In this document: in pieces, positions 8,839-17,778 of the stretch | Position numbering within the stretch: the first letter of the stretch is position 1 | How the letters are laid out: every line of letters starts with the position of its first letter | Assembly (NCBI GenBank): GCA_902791625.1 | Contig: CADAWN010000020.1 | Coordinates: 1-63,964, forward strand | DNA: 63,964 nt | From: an uncultured Erysipelotrichaceae bacterium | GTDB lineage: Bacteria; Bacillota_I; Bacilli_A; RF39; UBA660 | Direction of reading: 5' to 3' | Program-made: the position numbers and the translations under genes | Notes under the pieces: generated by a model | Told to the model about the DNA's origin: nothing | Seen by the model: the letters and a program-made list of their open reading frames with translations, nothing else | Databases searched by the model: none

Positions 8839-9216
8839 ATGAAAGCATTAACTATAAAAGAACCTTGGGCAACATTAATTATTAATGGTTATAAAGAGTA
8901 CGAATTTAGAAGTTGGAAGACTAATTATAGAGGTAAGATATTAATTCATTCTGGAAAAACTACTGATAAAGAGGCATGTTCCAGAGTTAAGGATTATAAT
9001 TTAGATTTTAATAATGGAAACATAATAGGTGAATGTATTATTACTGATTGTATATTAGTAGACGAAGAATTTGATAAGAAACTAAGAAAAAGTAATCCAG
9101 TTGTCTATAAAAATAATCATGTAGGCATGTATGCTTGGAAATTAGAGAAAGTTATTAAATATGATAAACTTATTGCTACTAAAGGAAAATTAGGACTTTG
9201 GGATTATCAAAAATAG
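8839..9216 (+). CDS. ASCH-domain protein
   Basis: 125 residues. It begins ALTIKEPWATLIINGYKEYEFRSW, the typical ASCH (PUA-like beta-barrel) opening with the conserved EFRSW, followed by RGKILIHSGK. The family binds RNA or modified nucleosides and includes small nucleases and deaminase-type enzymes. The single domain occupies the whole protein. AGGAG lies about 9 nt upstream of the ATG. It is a stand-alone gene between a coat-like gene and rpoZ. Confidence 0.85.
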   Translation: MKALTIKEPWATLIINGYKEYEFRSWKTNYRGKILIHSGKTTDKEACSRVKDYNLDFNNGNIIGECIITDCILVDEEFDKKLRKSNPVVYKNNHVGMYAWKLEKVIKYDKLIATKGKLGLWDYQK

Positions 9217-9337
9217 TCTTTTGTAAAAATATGTAATACATTTTTATTTTTTTTGTAAATAAAAAATGTCTAATTGTGTCGATTTACTTGATTACATGTA
9301 AAACAAGGTTTACTATTATTATAGGGAGTGTGATACT

Positions 9338-9544
9338 ATGATCTATCCATCTATAGACAAATTGCTTAATATCGTCGATTCGAAATATGAACTTGTTCAC
9401 ATCGCGGCCAGACGAAGCAAAGAAATCTCTAAAACTGGATGCCTACAAATGTCCGAAGGGGAATATGAATGTAAAAAGAATATCGGACGTGCTTTAGAGG
9501 AAGTTGAAAAAGGATTTCTTAAAGTAGAGAAAAAGCAATCATAA
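9338..9544 (+). CDS. rpoZ: RNA polymerase omega subunit
   Basis: 68 residues: MIYPSIDKLLNIVDSKYELV near the start, then AARRSKEI and KNIGRALEEVEKG, the hallmark omega motifs. Omega helps assembly of the beta' subunit and, in many bacteria, ppGpp binding. The gene stands alone here rather than after gmk. Its base composition is odd: about 36% GC (counted by hand) against about 27% around it, with TCG, GCG, GCC, CGA and GGG codons that neighbours avoid. Its terminator stem overlaps the last codons. Confidence 0.9.
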   Translation: MIYPSIDKLLNIVDSKYELVHIAARRSKEISKTGCLQMSEGEYECKKNIGRALEEVEKGFLKVEKKQS

Positions 9545-9560
9545 TTGATTGCTTTTTTTC
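9531..9560 (+). terminator. Rho-independent terminator overlapping the end of rpoZ
   Basis: A 10-bp stem AAAAGCAATC/GATTGCTTTT with a 6-nt loop is followed by T's. The left arm lies inside the last rpoZ codons. Confidence 0.88.
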
Positions 9561-9594
9561 TACGTGTTATACTTAAATAAATAAAGGAGAATAT

Positions 9595-10740
9595 ATGAAA
9601 AAAATAATTAAATATGTTTTATTATTAATAATTGTTTTAACAGTTACTAGTTGTGGATATACAAAAGAAGAGGAAATAGAGTTTAAAGAAATTGAAATAA
9701 GGGCTAGAGAAAATGCTATCGAATATTTAAATGATAAATACGGCTTTATTCCTAAAATTTTATCTACAGAAGCTGAAAAGAGGAGTAATCCTGTAGTTAT
9801 TGATTTTACACCACCACCTACAGGTAGGGCAATTGTACAATGTGAATATAACTCAACTAAATTTAAAGTTTATATAAATGGTGATAGTGATAAAATTGAT
9901 GGGTTTGATGATTATCAAAAAGATGAAGTTATTAAACAAGTAGAAGAATATATACAATCTAAAACAGGAATGGAAGCATATAAAAGTTCAATAAAATATA
10001 TGGCCAACATGAATTATGAATATGAATATTTAGTAAAAGACTTATATGAAAAAGATAAAATAGAAGAGTTTATTAAAAATAATAATTTTAAAATTATAGT
10101 AGAATATATTAACCAAAAAAATTTAGAATATGTAAAACAACAGAATTTATTTAATCTTGATAAGACTGATATGTTACTTGTTAATTACAATTCAATTAGT
10201 AATTATGAACAAGCAAAAAGATTTGACGATAATTTTGATAATATAAAAGGAAGACTAAATCAAAATGCTTTATATATAGAAAGTGCTTATCTTCTTAGTA
10301 ATTTTATTGATCATTCAACATCTGATTATTATAAATTTAATATAAAAGAAATTGATGATATTATTTATTTTAATTCACAATCAGATGTAAATGGGGATAT
10401 GACACTAAGTAAAGATTCTATTGTAGATATTAATAAATTACTTGATAGTGATTCTTGTAAAAATCTTAAACAAGAATCTGATGTATATAAAGTTAATTGG
10501 ATTAATAATAATGGTAATAATAAACCAGAGTTTTATATTTTTATAAAGAAGAAAGATTTTGAAAAATATAAGAATAAAAATATATATTTAGGTATTGAAT
10601 GTGATAATAATTATCAATTACATAATTTTTTTGTAGAAGTTGGAGACTACTATTATAATAGTTATGATAATTCATATGCTTTATGTAAAGATAAACAAAG
10701 TATAAAATTTACATTTGTATCTAAAAACTGTCAAAATTAA
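9595..10740 (+). CDS. Lipoprotein of unknown function
   Basis: 381 residues with a lipoprotein signal: Lys-rich start, hydrophobic core (about 7-17) and lipobox VTSC with the lipidated Cys at residue 20. The rest is a soluble, Lys/Asp/Asn-rich extracytoplasmic protein with no recognised domain and four further Cys residues towards the C-terminus that could form disulfides. AAGGAG precedes the ATG by about 6 nt. It is monocistronic, ending at a strong bidirectional hairpin. Confidence 0.72.
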   Translation: MKKIIKYVLLLIIVLTVTSCGYTKEEEIEFKEIEIRARENAIEYLNDKYGFIPKILSTEAEKRSNPVVIDFTPPPTGRAIVQCEYNSTKFKVYINGDSDKIDGFDDYQKDEVIKQVEEYIQSKTGMEAYKSSIKYMANMNYEYEYLVKDLYEKDKIEEFIKNNNFKIIVEYINQKNLEYVKQQNLFNLDKTDMLLVNYNSISNYEQAKRFDDNFDNIKGRLNQNALYIESAYLLSNFIDHSTSDYYKFNIKEIDDIIYFNSQSDVNGDMTLSKDSIVDINKLLDSDSCKNLKQESDVYKVNWINNNGNNKPEFYIFIKKKDFEKYKNKNIYLGIECDNNYQLHNFFVEVGDYYYNSYDNSYALCKDKQSIKFTFVSKNCQN

Positions 10741-10744
10741 AAAG

Positions 10745-10775
10745 GAATTCACTATCTAGTGAATTCTTTTTTTTC
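10745..10775. terminator. Bidirectional terminator between lipoprotein and ABC permease
   Basis: Perfect 10-bp stem GAATTCACTA/TAGTGAATTC with a 2-nt loop. It is followed by T's on the plus strand and preceded by A's, so it serves the convergent genes on both sides; the permease stop codon lies inside it. Confidence 0.85.
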
Positions 10776-11540
10776 TATCTTAACTATTATCTCATACATA
10801 ATAAAGGCTATTATTCCAAGAATAAATATACTTGTAATAACAAGATTAATATTAAATACTTGAGATCCATACATTATTAAATATCCAAGACCTTTTTTAG
10901 ATACTAAAAGTTCACCCATAATAACACCAATTAAAGTCATACTAACATTTACTTTTAAAGCACTTATTAAATTATTCTTATTGCTAGGTAATACTACTTT
11001 TAAGAATATTGTTTTTTTATTTGCTTTTAGTGATTTTAAAAGTGTTATATAATCTTTATTAGTAGAATTAAAACCATTATAAATATTAATAATAGATACA
11101 AATAAAGATATCATAAGAGCCATAAATATAATAGAACCACAACCAGCTCCTATCCATATAATAATAAGTGGACCTAGTGCTACTTTTGGTAAGGCATTAA
11201 GGATTGTTAGATATGGTTCAATAACTTTAGAGAATCTTTTATTACTCCACATAAGAATAGCTATAAGAAAACTAAGTACTGAAGTAATAGTAAAACTTAT
11301 TAATACTTCTAAAACTGTTATACCTATATGAGAAAATAATTCTTTTCTAGATATAAGACTAGATATTGTTTTTATTACTTTAGATGGAGATGAAAATAGA
11401 AAACTATTTATAATACTTTTACTACTTAGTATTTCCCATATTACTAAGAAAGATATTATTATAAGTAGTTGTAAAATAACAACTATTATTTTTTCTTTTT
11501 TTAATTTTTTTAAATACTTTTTATGTTCAGGACTATTCAT
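10752..11540 (-). CDS. ABC importer permease, NitT/TauT (SsuC/ThiX) type
   Basis: 262 residues with about six hydrophobic segments and the binding-protein-dependent inner-membrane signature (an EAA-type loop near ALPKVALGPLIIIWIGAG and the following helix). It belongs with the ATPase and binding protein upstream on the same strand; its start overlaps the ATPase gene by 8 nt. Relatives move nitrate, taurine, aliphatic sulfonates or thiamine precursors. The substrate cannot be told from sequence. Confidence 0.88.
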   Translation of the reverse strand: MNSPEHKKYLKKLKKEKIIVVILQLLIIISFLVIWEILSSKSIINSFLFSSPSKVIKTISSLISRKELFSHIGITVLEVLISFTITSVLSFLIAILMWSNKRFSKVIEPYLTILNALPKVALGPLIIIWIGAGCGSIIFMALMISLFVSIINIYNGFNSTNKDYITLLKSLKANKKTIFLKVVLPSNKNNLISALKVNVSMTLIGVIMGELLVSKKGLGYLIMYGSQVFNINLVITSIFILGIIAFIMYEIIVKIEKKEFTR

Positions 11541-12279
11541 TTAAATCCCTCCATATAGCATCATAATAAGTATTATAGTTTTCTTCTTTTCTAGTATTAA
11601 GTGATGATCTTTTATTCTTGAATTCTATATCATAAATATTTTTTATTTTGGCAGGCCTTTTAGTTAACACTATAACTTTCTCTGATAGAGTAATAGCTTC
11701 ATTAATATCATGAGTTACCATTATTGCAGTCTTTTTTTCTTTTTTTATTATATTATAAACATCTTCACTTACTTTCATTCTAGATTGTGAATCAAGTGCT
11801 GAAAAAGCTTCATCTAATAGTAATATATCAGGCTTTATAGCAAGTGTTCTAATTAAAGCAACTCTTTGTCTCATACCACCGGATAGTGAATCTGGATACT
11901 TATTTATAAAATCTTCTAAACCATAAGTTTTAAGTAAATATAATAAATAATCTCTATTTTCTTTAGTATTCTTATTAGTTATTTCGAGACCAAGTGACGC
12001 ATTTTCTAAAACTGTTCTCCAAGGAAATAGGCAATCAGTTTGTAACATGTATCCAATTACAATATCATTTTTATTCCAAATTATCTCACCACTTGATTTT
12101 TCTTCTATATTAGAAAGTATGGATAGAAGTGTAGATTTACCACATCCACTAGGACCTACAATTGATATAAAATCTTTTTCATAAACATTAAAACTTATAT
12201 TATCTATAGCTTTTATTTCACCTTTTATATCATGATAATTTTTAGATAGATTTTTTATTTCTAATATTTTATTTTTCAT
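11533..12279 (-). CDS. ABC importer ATPase, NitT/TauT type
   Basis: 248 residues. Walker A GPSGCGKST (about 42-50), Q-loop in YMLQTDCLFPW, signature LSGGMRQRV, Walker B ILLLDEAFSALD and H-loop VTHD are all intact. The L-F-P-W sequence after the Q-loop is typical of SsuB/TauB/ThiZ ATPases. It overlaps the binding-protein gene by 11 nt and the permease by 8 nt, giving a tightly coupled three-gene operon. Confidence 0.93.
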   Translation of the reverse strand: MKNKILEIKNLSKNYHDIKGEIKAIDNISFNVYEKDFISIVGPSGCGKSTLLSILSNIEEKSSGEIIWNKNDIVIGYMLQTDCLFPWRTVLENASLGLEITNKNTKENRDYLLYLLKTYGLEDFINKYPDSLSGGMRQRVALIRTLAIKPDILLLDEAFSALDSQSRMKVSEDVYNIIKKEKKTAIMVTHDINEAITLSEKVIVLTKRPAKIKNIYDIEFKNKRSSLNTRKEENYNTYYDAIWRDLNE

Positions 12280-13252
12280 ATATTAAAGTTTTGTATGGTA
12301 CTTTTTTATCTAATTGATTAGCACTTATCATTATATCTTGAAGGTGATTCCACGATTCTTTTTTAAAGTCAGTAGTTTTAGGCCAAGCATTTATTTTTTT
12401 ATATCTATCTATTACTTCAGCTAAATCTTTTAGAGAAGTATTTGGAAATTGATTTTGTATATCTTTTGCTATTTTAATACTTTTTGTTTTATGAACATAA
12501 TCTAGGCTTTTTTGAATAACTTTCTCAAATTTTTCTATTACATCTTTATTTTCTTTTATATAACTTTTTTGAGCACTATAAGAGGTATATGGAACATTAC
12601 CTCCTAAATTACCTAAGGACGCAACTACATAACCATAACCTTCTTTTTCTACTTCTAGAGCAGTTGGTTCGAATAAACTTACATAGTCTCCTGTTCCACC
12701 CATAAAGGCACTACCCATAGCAGCAAATGTAACTGATGTATCTATATTTACATCTTTTTGTGGATCAATACCATGTTCTTTTAAAACCCATTCTAGAGTC
12801 ATTTCTGGCATTCCTCCAATTCTTCCACCAATGATAGTTTTTCCTTTTAAATTATCTAGAGTGAAGTTCTTTTCTTTTGTCCTTGATACAATAAATGATC
12901 CATCTTTTTGAGTAAGTTGAGCAAAAGTTTTTAAGTAATTTTTTTCTCCTCCGTTATAAACATATATAGTTGCTTCACTTCCTGATAGCCCAATATTTGC
13001 ATCTTTTGATAGTACTGCTGCAGTTACTTTATCAGCACCTGGTGTAAGTATTAATTCAACATCTAATCCTTCTTCTTTAAAGTATCCTTTTTCTATTGCA
13101 ACATATTGTGGAGTATAGAAAATAGTATGAGCAACTTCTGCTACCTTTACTTTAATTGTTTTTTCCTTTTTATTATTAAAATTAAGCATTACAGCAAGAG
13201 CAACTATTAGTATAACTACACATCCAGAAATGAATATTATAATTCTTTTCAA
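12269..13252 (-). CDS. ABC substrate-binding protein, THI5/NMT1-SsuA type
   Basis: 327 residues: an N-terminal membrane segment (about 4-24) without an obvious lipobox Cys, so probably membrane-anchored, then a periplasmic-binding fold. Family hallmarks are FYTPQYVAIEKGYFKEEGL, LTPGADK and FEPTALEVEKEG. The start is TTG, decided by AAGGAGG six nt upstream. First gene of the importer operon. No TPP or S-box-like leader is visible in the about 150-nt upstream region, so thiamine precursor versus sulfonate cannot be separated. Confidence 0.88.
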   Translation of the reverse strand: MKRIIIFISGCVVILIVALAVMLNFNNKKEKTIKVKVAEVAHTIFYTPQYVAIEKGYFKEEGLDVELILTPGADKVTAAVLSKDANIGLSGSEATIYVYNGGEKNYLKTFAQLTQKDGSFIVSRTKEKNFTLDNLKGKTIIGGRIGGMPEMTLEWVLKEHGIDPQKDVNIDTSVTFAAMGSAFMGGTGDYVSLFEPTALEVEKEGYGYVVASLGNLGGNVPYTSYSAQKSYIKENKDVIEKFEKVIQKSLDYVHKTKSIKIAKDIQNQFPNTSLKDLAEVIDRYKKINAWPKTTDFKKESWNHLQDIMISANQLDKKVPYKTLIYEK

Positions 13253-13345
13253 AATAATCCTCCTTTCATTTCAAAGTATTATATGCTTTTATATTTAATA
13301 AGTTATTCGATTAGTCTATTTTCTATTGATTTTATTAAAAATAAC

Positions 13346-13374
13346 TTGCATTTTTTAGGTTAATGTGCTATAAT
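13346..13374 (+). promoter_or_regulatory. Sigma-A type promoter of the adhesin locus
   Basis: TTGCAT at 13346-13351 and TATAAT at 13369-13374 with a 17-nt spacer. It lies 32 nt upstream of the adhesin start codon, with GGGGAGGAAG as ribosome binding site between. Confidence 0.7.
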
Positions 13375-13406
13375 AAAAAGCACTTACGGGGAGGAAGTTG
13401 ATTTGA

Positions 13407-15749
13407 ATGAAAAAATTAAGTAAGAAAGTACTAGCGTTATTAGTGGCTGTTGCTACATTCTTTATCGGTAGTACACAAGCTATTGCAGCAGAAGCACCTA
13501 AATCTTTAAGTATGGGTTCAGCCGGTGGAAAATTAGAATATATTAGTGGATTATTTTTCCAACCAATGAAAACAACAGATGGTACAGTAGTATATTGTAT
13601 GGATATCAATAAAAATACAACTCAAAATACTACAGTTTATCTAACTAAAGAATTAGATGCTGGTATGGCATATTTAGTTCAAAATGGTTATCCACACAAA
13701 AGTTTTACAGGAGATGCTGGTAAAGACCGTTATATTACTCAAATGGCAGTATGGTGGTATTTAGATGAAACTACAGGTTCATCTAACTTATGGTATGCAG
13801 CTAAATATACAAGTTATGATCCTTATAACTTAAGATCATATGTTAAAAATTTAGTTGCTCAAGCTAAAAATGCAAGAACAGCAGGATATCCAGTAAAAAC
13901 AATTTCAGCAAGTATTGCAAAAAAACAAATGACTATAGGTCAAACTAAGAAATACTATATTTCTGATCCTATTACAGTTAATGCACCAGGTAACTATACA
14001 GTTAGTTTATCAGGAGCACCAAGTGGAAGTTTTGCAGCTGATGCAAAAGGAAATATAAAAACCACATTTAGTGCTAGTGAAAAATTTAACGTATATGTAC
14101 CAGTAACAAGTGTTAATAATTCATTAACAAATTTAAAAGTTAACATTTCAAGTTCATATTCATATAATAGAGCTTATGAATATAGAGCAAACAATGCTTA
14201 TGTACAAAATGTTATGCCTACATATTTATATCCAGTAACTAAACAAGTATCAACATCAATTGATTTAAGTATATTTAAATCAAAAGTAACTATTACTAAA
14301 GTAGATGGTGATACAAATAAACAATTAGCTGGAGCAACATTAGTATTAAAAGATGCTAATGGTAATGTTGTAACACAATGGGTTACTACAGGTAGTGTTC
14401 ACGTAGTTGAAAATTTACCTAAAGGAACTTATACATTACAAGAAATTAAAGCACCAGCAGGATATGACTTAAATACAGAAGTACAAAAGTTTACTATTAC
14501 TGATACTAATCGTGAAATGGTTTTAAAATTATATAATCATCATTTTGATAATGTTAAGATTATTAAATTAGATAAGAAAACAAATAAAGCTGTAGCAGGA
14601 GCAGTAATAGCTATTAAAAATAGTAAAGGTGAAGAAGTTACAAGATTTGAAAGTACTACTAGTTACAAAACATTAGGTTACTTACCTAAGGGAGAATATA
14701 CAGCACAAGAAGTTAAAGCACCAGAAGGTTATAAACTTGATTCAACACCAATTAAATTTACTATAACTAATAAGAATAAAAAAATAGAATTAAAACTATA
14801 TAATGAACAAGAACAAAGAATTGTAAGAATTATTAAATTAGATAAATCTAACAATAATAAACCACTTGCAGGAGCAACATTAGTTGTTAAAAATAGTAAG
14901 GGTGAAGAAGTAGCTAAATGGGTAACTACTAAAGATTATAAAGTATTTACTAACTTACCAAAAGGAGATTATACAGTACAAGAAGTAGCTGCACCAGAAG
15001 GTTATGTACTTGATACAACACCACTTAAATTTACTGTAACTGGTAAGAAACAAGATGTAAAATTAAAACTATATAATAAATTAGAAAATAGAACTGTAAG
15101 AATTATTAAGTTAGATAAATCTAACAAAAATAAACCACTTGCAGGAGCAACATTAGTTGTTAAGAATAGTAAGGGTGAAGAAGTAGCTAAATGGGTAACT
15201 ACAACTGATTACAAAGTACTTACTAATTTACCAAAAGGAAATTATACAGTACAAGAAGTTGAAGCACCTAAAGGTTATGTATTAGATACAACACCACTTA
15301 AATTTACTGTTACTGGTAAGAAACAAGATATAGAATTAAAACTATATAATACACTTAAACCAAAATCAGTAAGTATCTTAAAAGTGGATGGAGCAACTGG
15401 AGAAGCAATAAGTGGAGCTATACTTGTAATCAAAAATTCTGATGGAAAAGAAATCGCAAGATTTACAACTACTAATCAAGCATATGTAATTTCTAATATT
15501 GAAAAAGGAACTTACTTTGTTAGTGAAGTACAAGCACCAGAAGGATATGATTTAAGTTATGAAGTAGTTTCATTTGAAGTTACTGATAGTGAAGAACCAA
15601 TAACAGTAACATTCAAAAATAGTAAAACTCCAACTAATTATGAAGTACCAGATACTGCTTCAAATGCATCTATTATCTTCTATCTAATCGGTGGATTAAT
15701 GATCTTATCAACTGTTGGATTTGTAAGATATAATGCAAAACAAAGATAA
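13407..15749 (+). CDS. Thioester-domain adhesin with five SpaA/Cna-B repeats and VPDTA sorting signal
   Basis: 780-residue surface protein. Signal peptide 1-27 (cleavage near AIA-A). The N-terminal domain has the thioester hallmarks VVYCMDINK (Cys64) and ITQMAVWWY (Gln112); thioester domains form covalent bonds with host amines. Five prealbumin-like SpaA/Cna-B domains follow from about 290 to 740, each starting like KVTITKVDG or VRIIKLDKS and ending in EVKAPEGY; such domains usually carry Lys-Asn isopeptide bonds. The C-terminus has VPDTAS, a hydrophobic segment and a basic tail, i.e. a cell-wall sorting signal. Repeats 3 and 4 are nearly identical in DNA. The next gene, overlapping its stop by 17 nt, is a sortase. 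Confidence 0.92.
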   Translation: MKKLSKKVLALLVAVATFFIGSTQAIAAEAPKSLSMGSAGGKLEYISGLFFQPMKTTDGTVVYCMDINKNTTQNTTVYLTKELDAGMAYLVQNGYPHKSFTGDAGKDRYITQMAVWWYLDETTGSSNLWYAAKYTSYDPYNLRSYVKNLVAQAKNARTAGYPVKTISASIAKKQMTIGQTKKYYISDPITVNAPGNYTVSLSGAPSGSFAADAKGNIKTTFSASEKFNVYVPVTSVNNSLTNLKVNISSSYSYNRAYEYRANNAYVQNVMPTYLYPVTKQVSTSIDLSIFKSKVTITKVDGDTNKQLAGATLVLKDANGNVVTQWVTTGSVHVVENLPKGTYTLQEIKAPAGYDLNTEVQKFTITDTNREMVLKLYNHHFDNVKIIKLDKKTNKAVAGAVIAIKNSKGEEVTRFESTTSYKTLGYLPKGEYTAQEVKAPEGYKLDSTPIKFTITNKNKKIELKLYNEQEQRIVRIIKLDKSNNNKPLAGATLVVKNSKGEEVAKWVTTKDYKVFTNLPKGDYTVQEVAAPEGYVLDTTPLKFTVTGKKQDVKLKLYNKLENRTVRIIKLDKSNKNKPLAGATLVVKNSKGEEVAKWVTTTDYKVLTNLPKGNYTVQEVEAPKGYVLDTTPLKFTVTGKKQDIELKLYNTLKPKSVSILKVDGATGEAISGAILVIKNSDGKEIARFTTTNQAYVISNIEKGTYFVSEVQAPEGYDLSYEVVSFEVTDSEEPITVTFKNSKTPTNYEVPDTASNASIIFYLIGGLMILSTVGFVRYNAKQR

Positions 15750-16294
15750 AAAAGTAGAAAAAAGAATCTCTACTAATGTAATAGCAGCTATGTCTAGTTT
15801 GTTTATTATAATTGGGGGATTCTTTCTTTTTAATAATTATCGAAACAGTTGAAAAAGAAGAAAAAGAGGAAGAAGAAGATAAAGTAGAAGTTAGTCCAGA
15901 GGGCTACATAGGTTACTTAGAAATACCTAAAATAAATTTCAGCAAGGGATTTGTTGATAAGAATAGTCCTGATAATGATGTTGATAAAAATATTTATATA
16001 GCTCCTAAATCAGATTATCCTGATGTAGAAAATGGTAACTTTATAATTGCTGGACACTCAGGAACTGGTTGGAGAGCATTCTTTAATGACTTATATAAGT
16101 TAGAAAAAGGAGACCATATAAATATATCATATAAAAATAGAGATTATACATATATAATTGATGACATATATAAACAAGAAAAAACTGGTACTATATCAAT
16201 ATATAGAAATCAGTCAAAAAATACAGTAACATTAGTTACATGTACTAATAATGATTCAAAAACGCAAACAATATATATCGCATATTTAGATTAA
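15733..16294 (+). pseudogene. Sortase, split by a frameshift
   Basis: Two frames together give one sortase. ATG at 15733 opens a Lys-rich N-terminus and a membrane segment (SSLFIIIGGFFLFNNY) but stops at TGA 15850. The +1 frame continues with ETVEKEEKEEE, GYIGYLEIPKI, catalytic His in IIAGHSGTGW and catalytic Cys in TLVTCTNND. A 2-nt loss near TATC at about 15838 would explain it. The usual catalytic Arg after the Cys is not obvious (SKTQTIYIA). It overlaps the VPDTA adhesin gene, so it is most likely its dedicated anchoring enzyme. An unbroken short form would start at TTG 15812 and lack the membrane anchor. Confidence 0.8.
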
Positions 16295-16316
16295 TTTATA
16301 AAGAGGGGGTGAAGAT

Positions 16317-17657
16317 ATGAAACAATTATCTATATTAGATAAATTGAAAGTAGTACTTGATTTAACAAGTAAAAACAAATTATTTATATTAGCAATTGCT
16401 TTACTTACTTTCATAACTATCTTATTCTTTATTCTTAGTAAGAAAGATAAAAAGAAAAAGAGTAAAATAATTGTTGGAATATATTTAGTTGTATTACTAG
16501 CTATAATAATTATTTATAATACTGCAATACTTGATATGTGGGATAGTATGATGAATAATTTGTTCATTATATTCTACTTTCCTAATATTTCAGTATATGT
16601 TGGTGCAATTATTGCTACAAATATAATAATGTTAGTAAGTTTATTTAGTAAGAAAACTTCAAAAATAAATAGAGTAGTTAATAGTATAGTTTTCTTTCTA
16701 TTACACTATATATTAATACTAATATTAGATGTTGTTTCAAGTAATCACCTTAATGTATTTAACTCTAAAGCATTATATAAAAATACTAATGTACATTCAC
16801 TTATAGAATTAAGTGGTAATATATTTATAATTTGGATTATATATTTAGTTATATATAAAATAATTAATAATTACTTAACTAGTAAAAAATCTCCTGTTGT
16901 AGTAGAAGAAACTGTAGAAGTAACAGAAACAGTTACTAAAGCTCCAAAATATAAAGTACCTAAATATATTAAAGTGTTAAAGAATCCAGTTACAATTAAG
17001 CAAGGAAGTAGATTTGGAGATAATGTAAGAATAATAGATGCTCCTATAATAGCTAAAAATATTAAAACAGTTAAAGAAGAATTTATGGATAATGTTAAAT
17101 CTATAAAAGCACCTATTATAATAAAAAGAAAACAACCTGTTACTAGTTATGATTTATTTAAAGAAGAATTTATGTCTAACATAAAATCTGTAAAAGCACC
17201 AGTAGTTATTAAAAGAGATTATTCATTTGGTGGTATTAGAGCTATTAATTCTCCAATAACTATTAAAAATGAAGGATCTATTAAACAAGAATTTATTGAT
17301 AATGTTAAGTCTATAAAAGCACCTATTGTAATAAAAAGAGAAGAAGAAAAAAATATTGTTGTTAATAATGTAGTTGAACAACAACTAGTTCAAGAAGAAG
17401 TATTTAAACCTTTAAGTACAATTAATAATATTGATATAAGACCAGTGTTTAAAAATATTACTTCACGTTCTAATGCTGTAATAAGTAATAAAGAATTAGA
17501 TATGAGTGGATTAGTAGGTTCTAACTATTTAACAGTATTAAAAGTACTTAATAAATATAAAGTAAATAGAAAAAGTAAATTAAATGAAAGACTTATTGGT
17601 GAGATAGAACATCGTAGAAAATTATCAGAATTAATGAATTTATGTGGAAATAATTAG
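16317..17657 (+). CDS. Membrane protein with repeated IKAP motifs, part of surface locus
   Basis: 446 residues, no recognised family. The first about 190 residues hold five hydrophobic segments; the rest is cytosolic or extracellular and basic. It contains five imperfect repeats centred on KSIKAPIIIKR (variants RIIDAPIIAKN, KSVKAPVVIKR, RAINSPITIKN), three of them preceded by EEFM-N. Each pairs an acidic-aromatic lead with a KAP-V/I-IKR strand. The start is supported by AGAGGGGG 8 nt upstream, 22 nt after the sortase. Co-transcribed with the adhesin and sortase, so a role in surface assembly is plausible but unproven. Confidence 0.75.
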   Translation: MKQLSILDKLKVVLDLTSKNKLFILAIALLTFITILFFILSKKDKKKKSKIIVGIYLVVLLAIIIIYNTAILDMWDSMMNNLFIIFYFPNISVYVGAIIATNIIMLVSLFSKKTSKINRVVNSIVFFLLHYILILILDVVSSNHLNVFNSKALYKNTNVHSLIELSGNIFIIWIIYLVIYKIINNYLTSKKSPVVVEETVEVTETVTKAPKYKVPKYIKVLKNPVTIKQGSRFGDNVRIIDAPIIAKNIKTVKEEFMDNVKSIKAPIIIKRKQPVTSYDLFKEEFMSNIKSVKAPVVIKRDYSFGGIRAINSPITIKNEGSIKQEFIDNVKSIKAPIVIKREEEKNIVVNNVVEQQLVQEEVFKPLSTINNIDIRPVFKNITSRSNAVISNKELDMSGLVGSNYLTVLKVLNKYKVNRKSKLNERLIGEIEHRRKLSELMNLCGNN

Positions 17658-17663
17658 TATAAA

Positions 17664-17702
17664 AAATGAGAGTATAGACACTCTTATTTTTTTTTTTTTT
17701 TT
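17664..17702 (+). terminator. Terminator of the adhesin-sortase operon
   Basis: An imperfect stem ATGAGAGT/ACTCTTAT is followed by an exceptionally long T run of 16 or more. Confidence 0.75.
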
Positions 17703-17778
17703 TGAATTATAACAATAATTTGTTTACTTTTTGTAATTTAATGGTATACTATTTATTAAGATGGGAAGTGTTTTTATC

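Noticed and set aside
13253..13406. TPP or other riboswitch ahead of the ABC importer
   Set aside because: The short leader has no CTGAGA-type motif, no paired domains and no attenuator.
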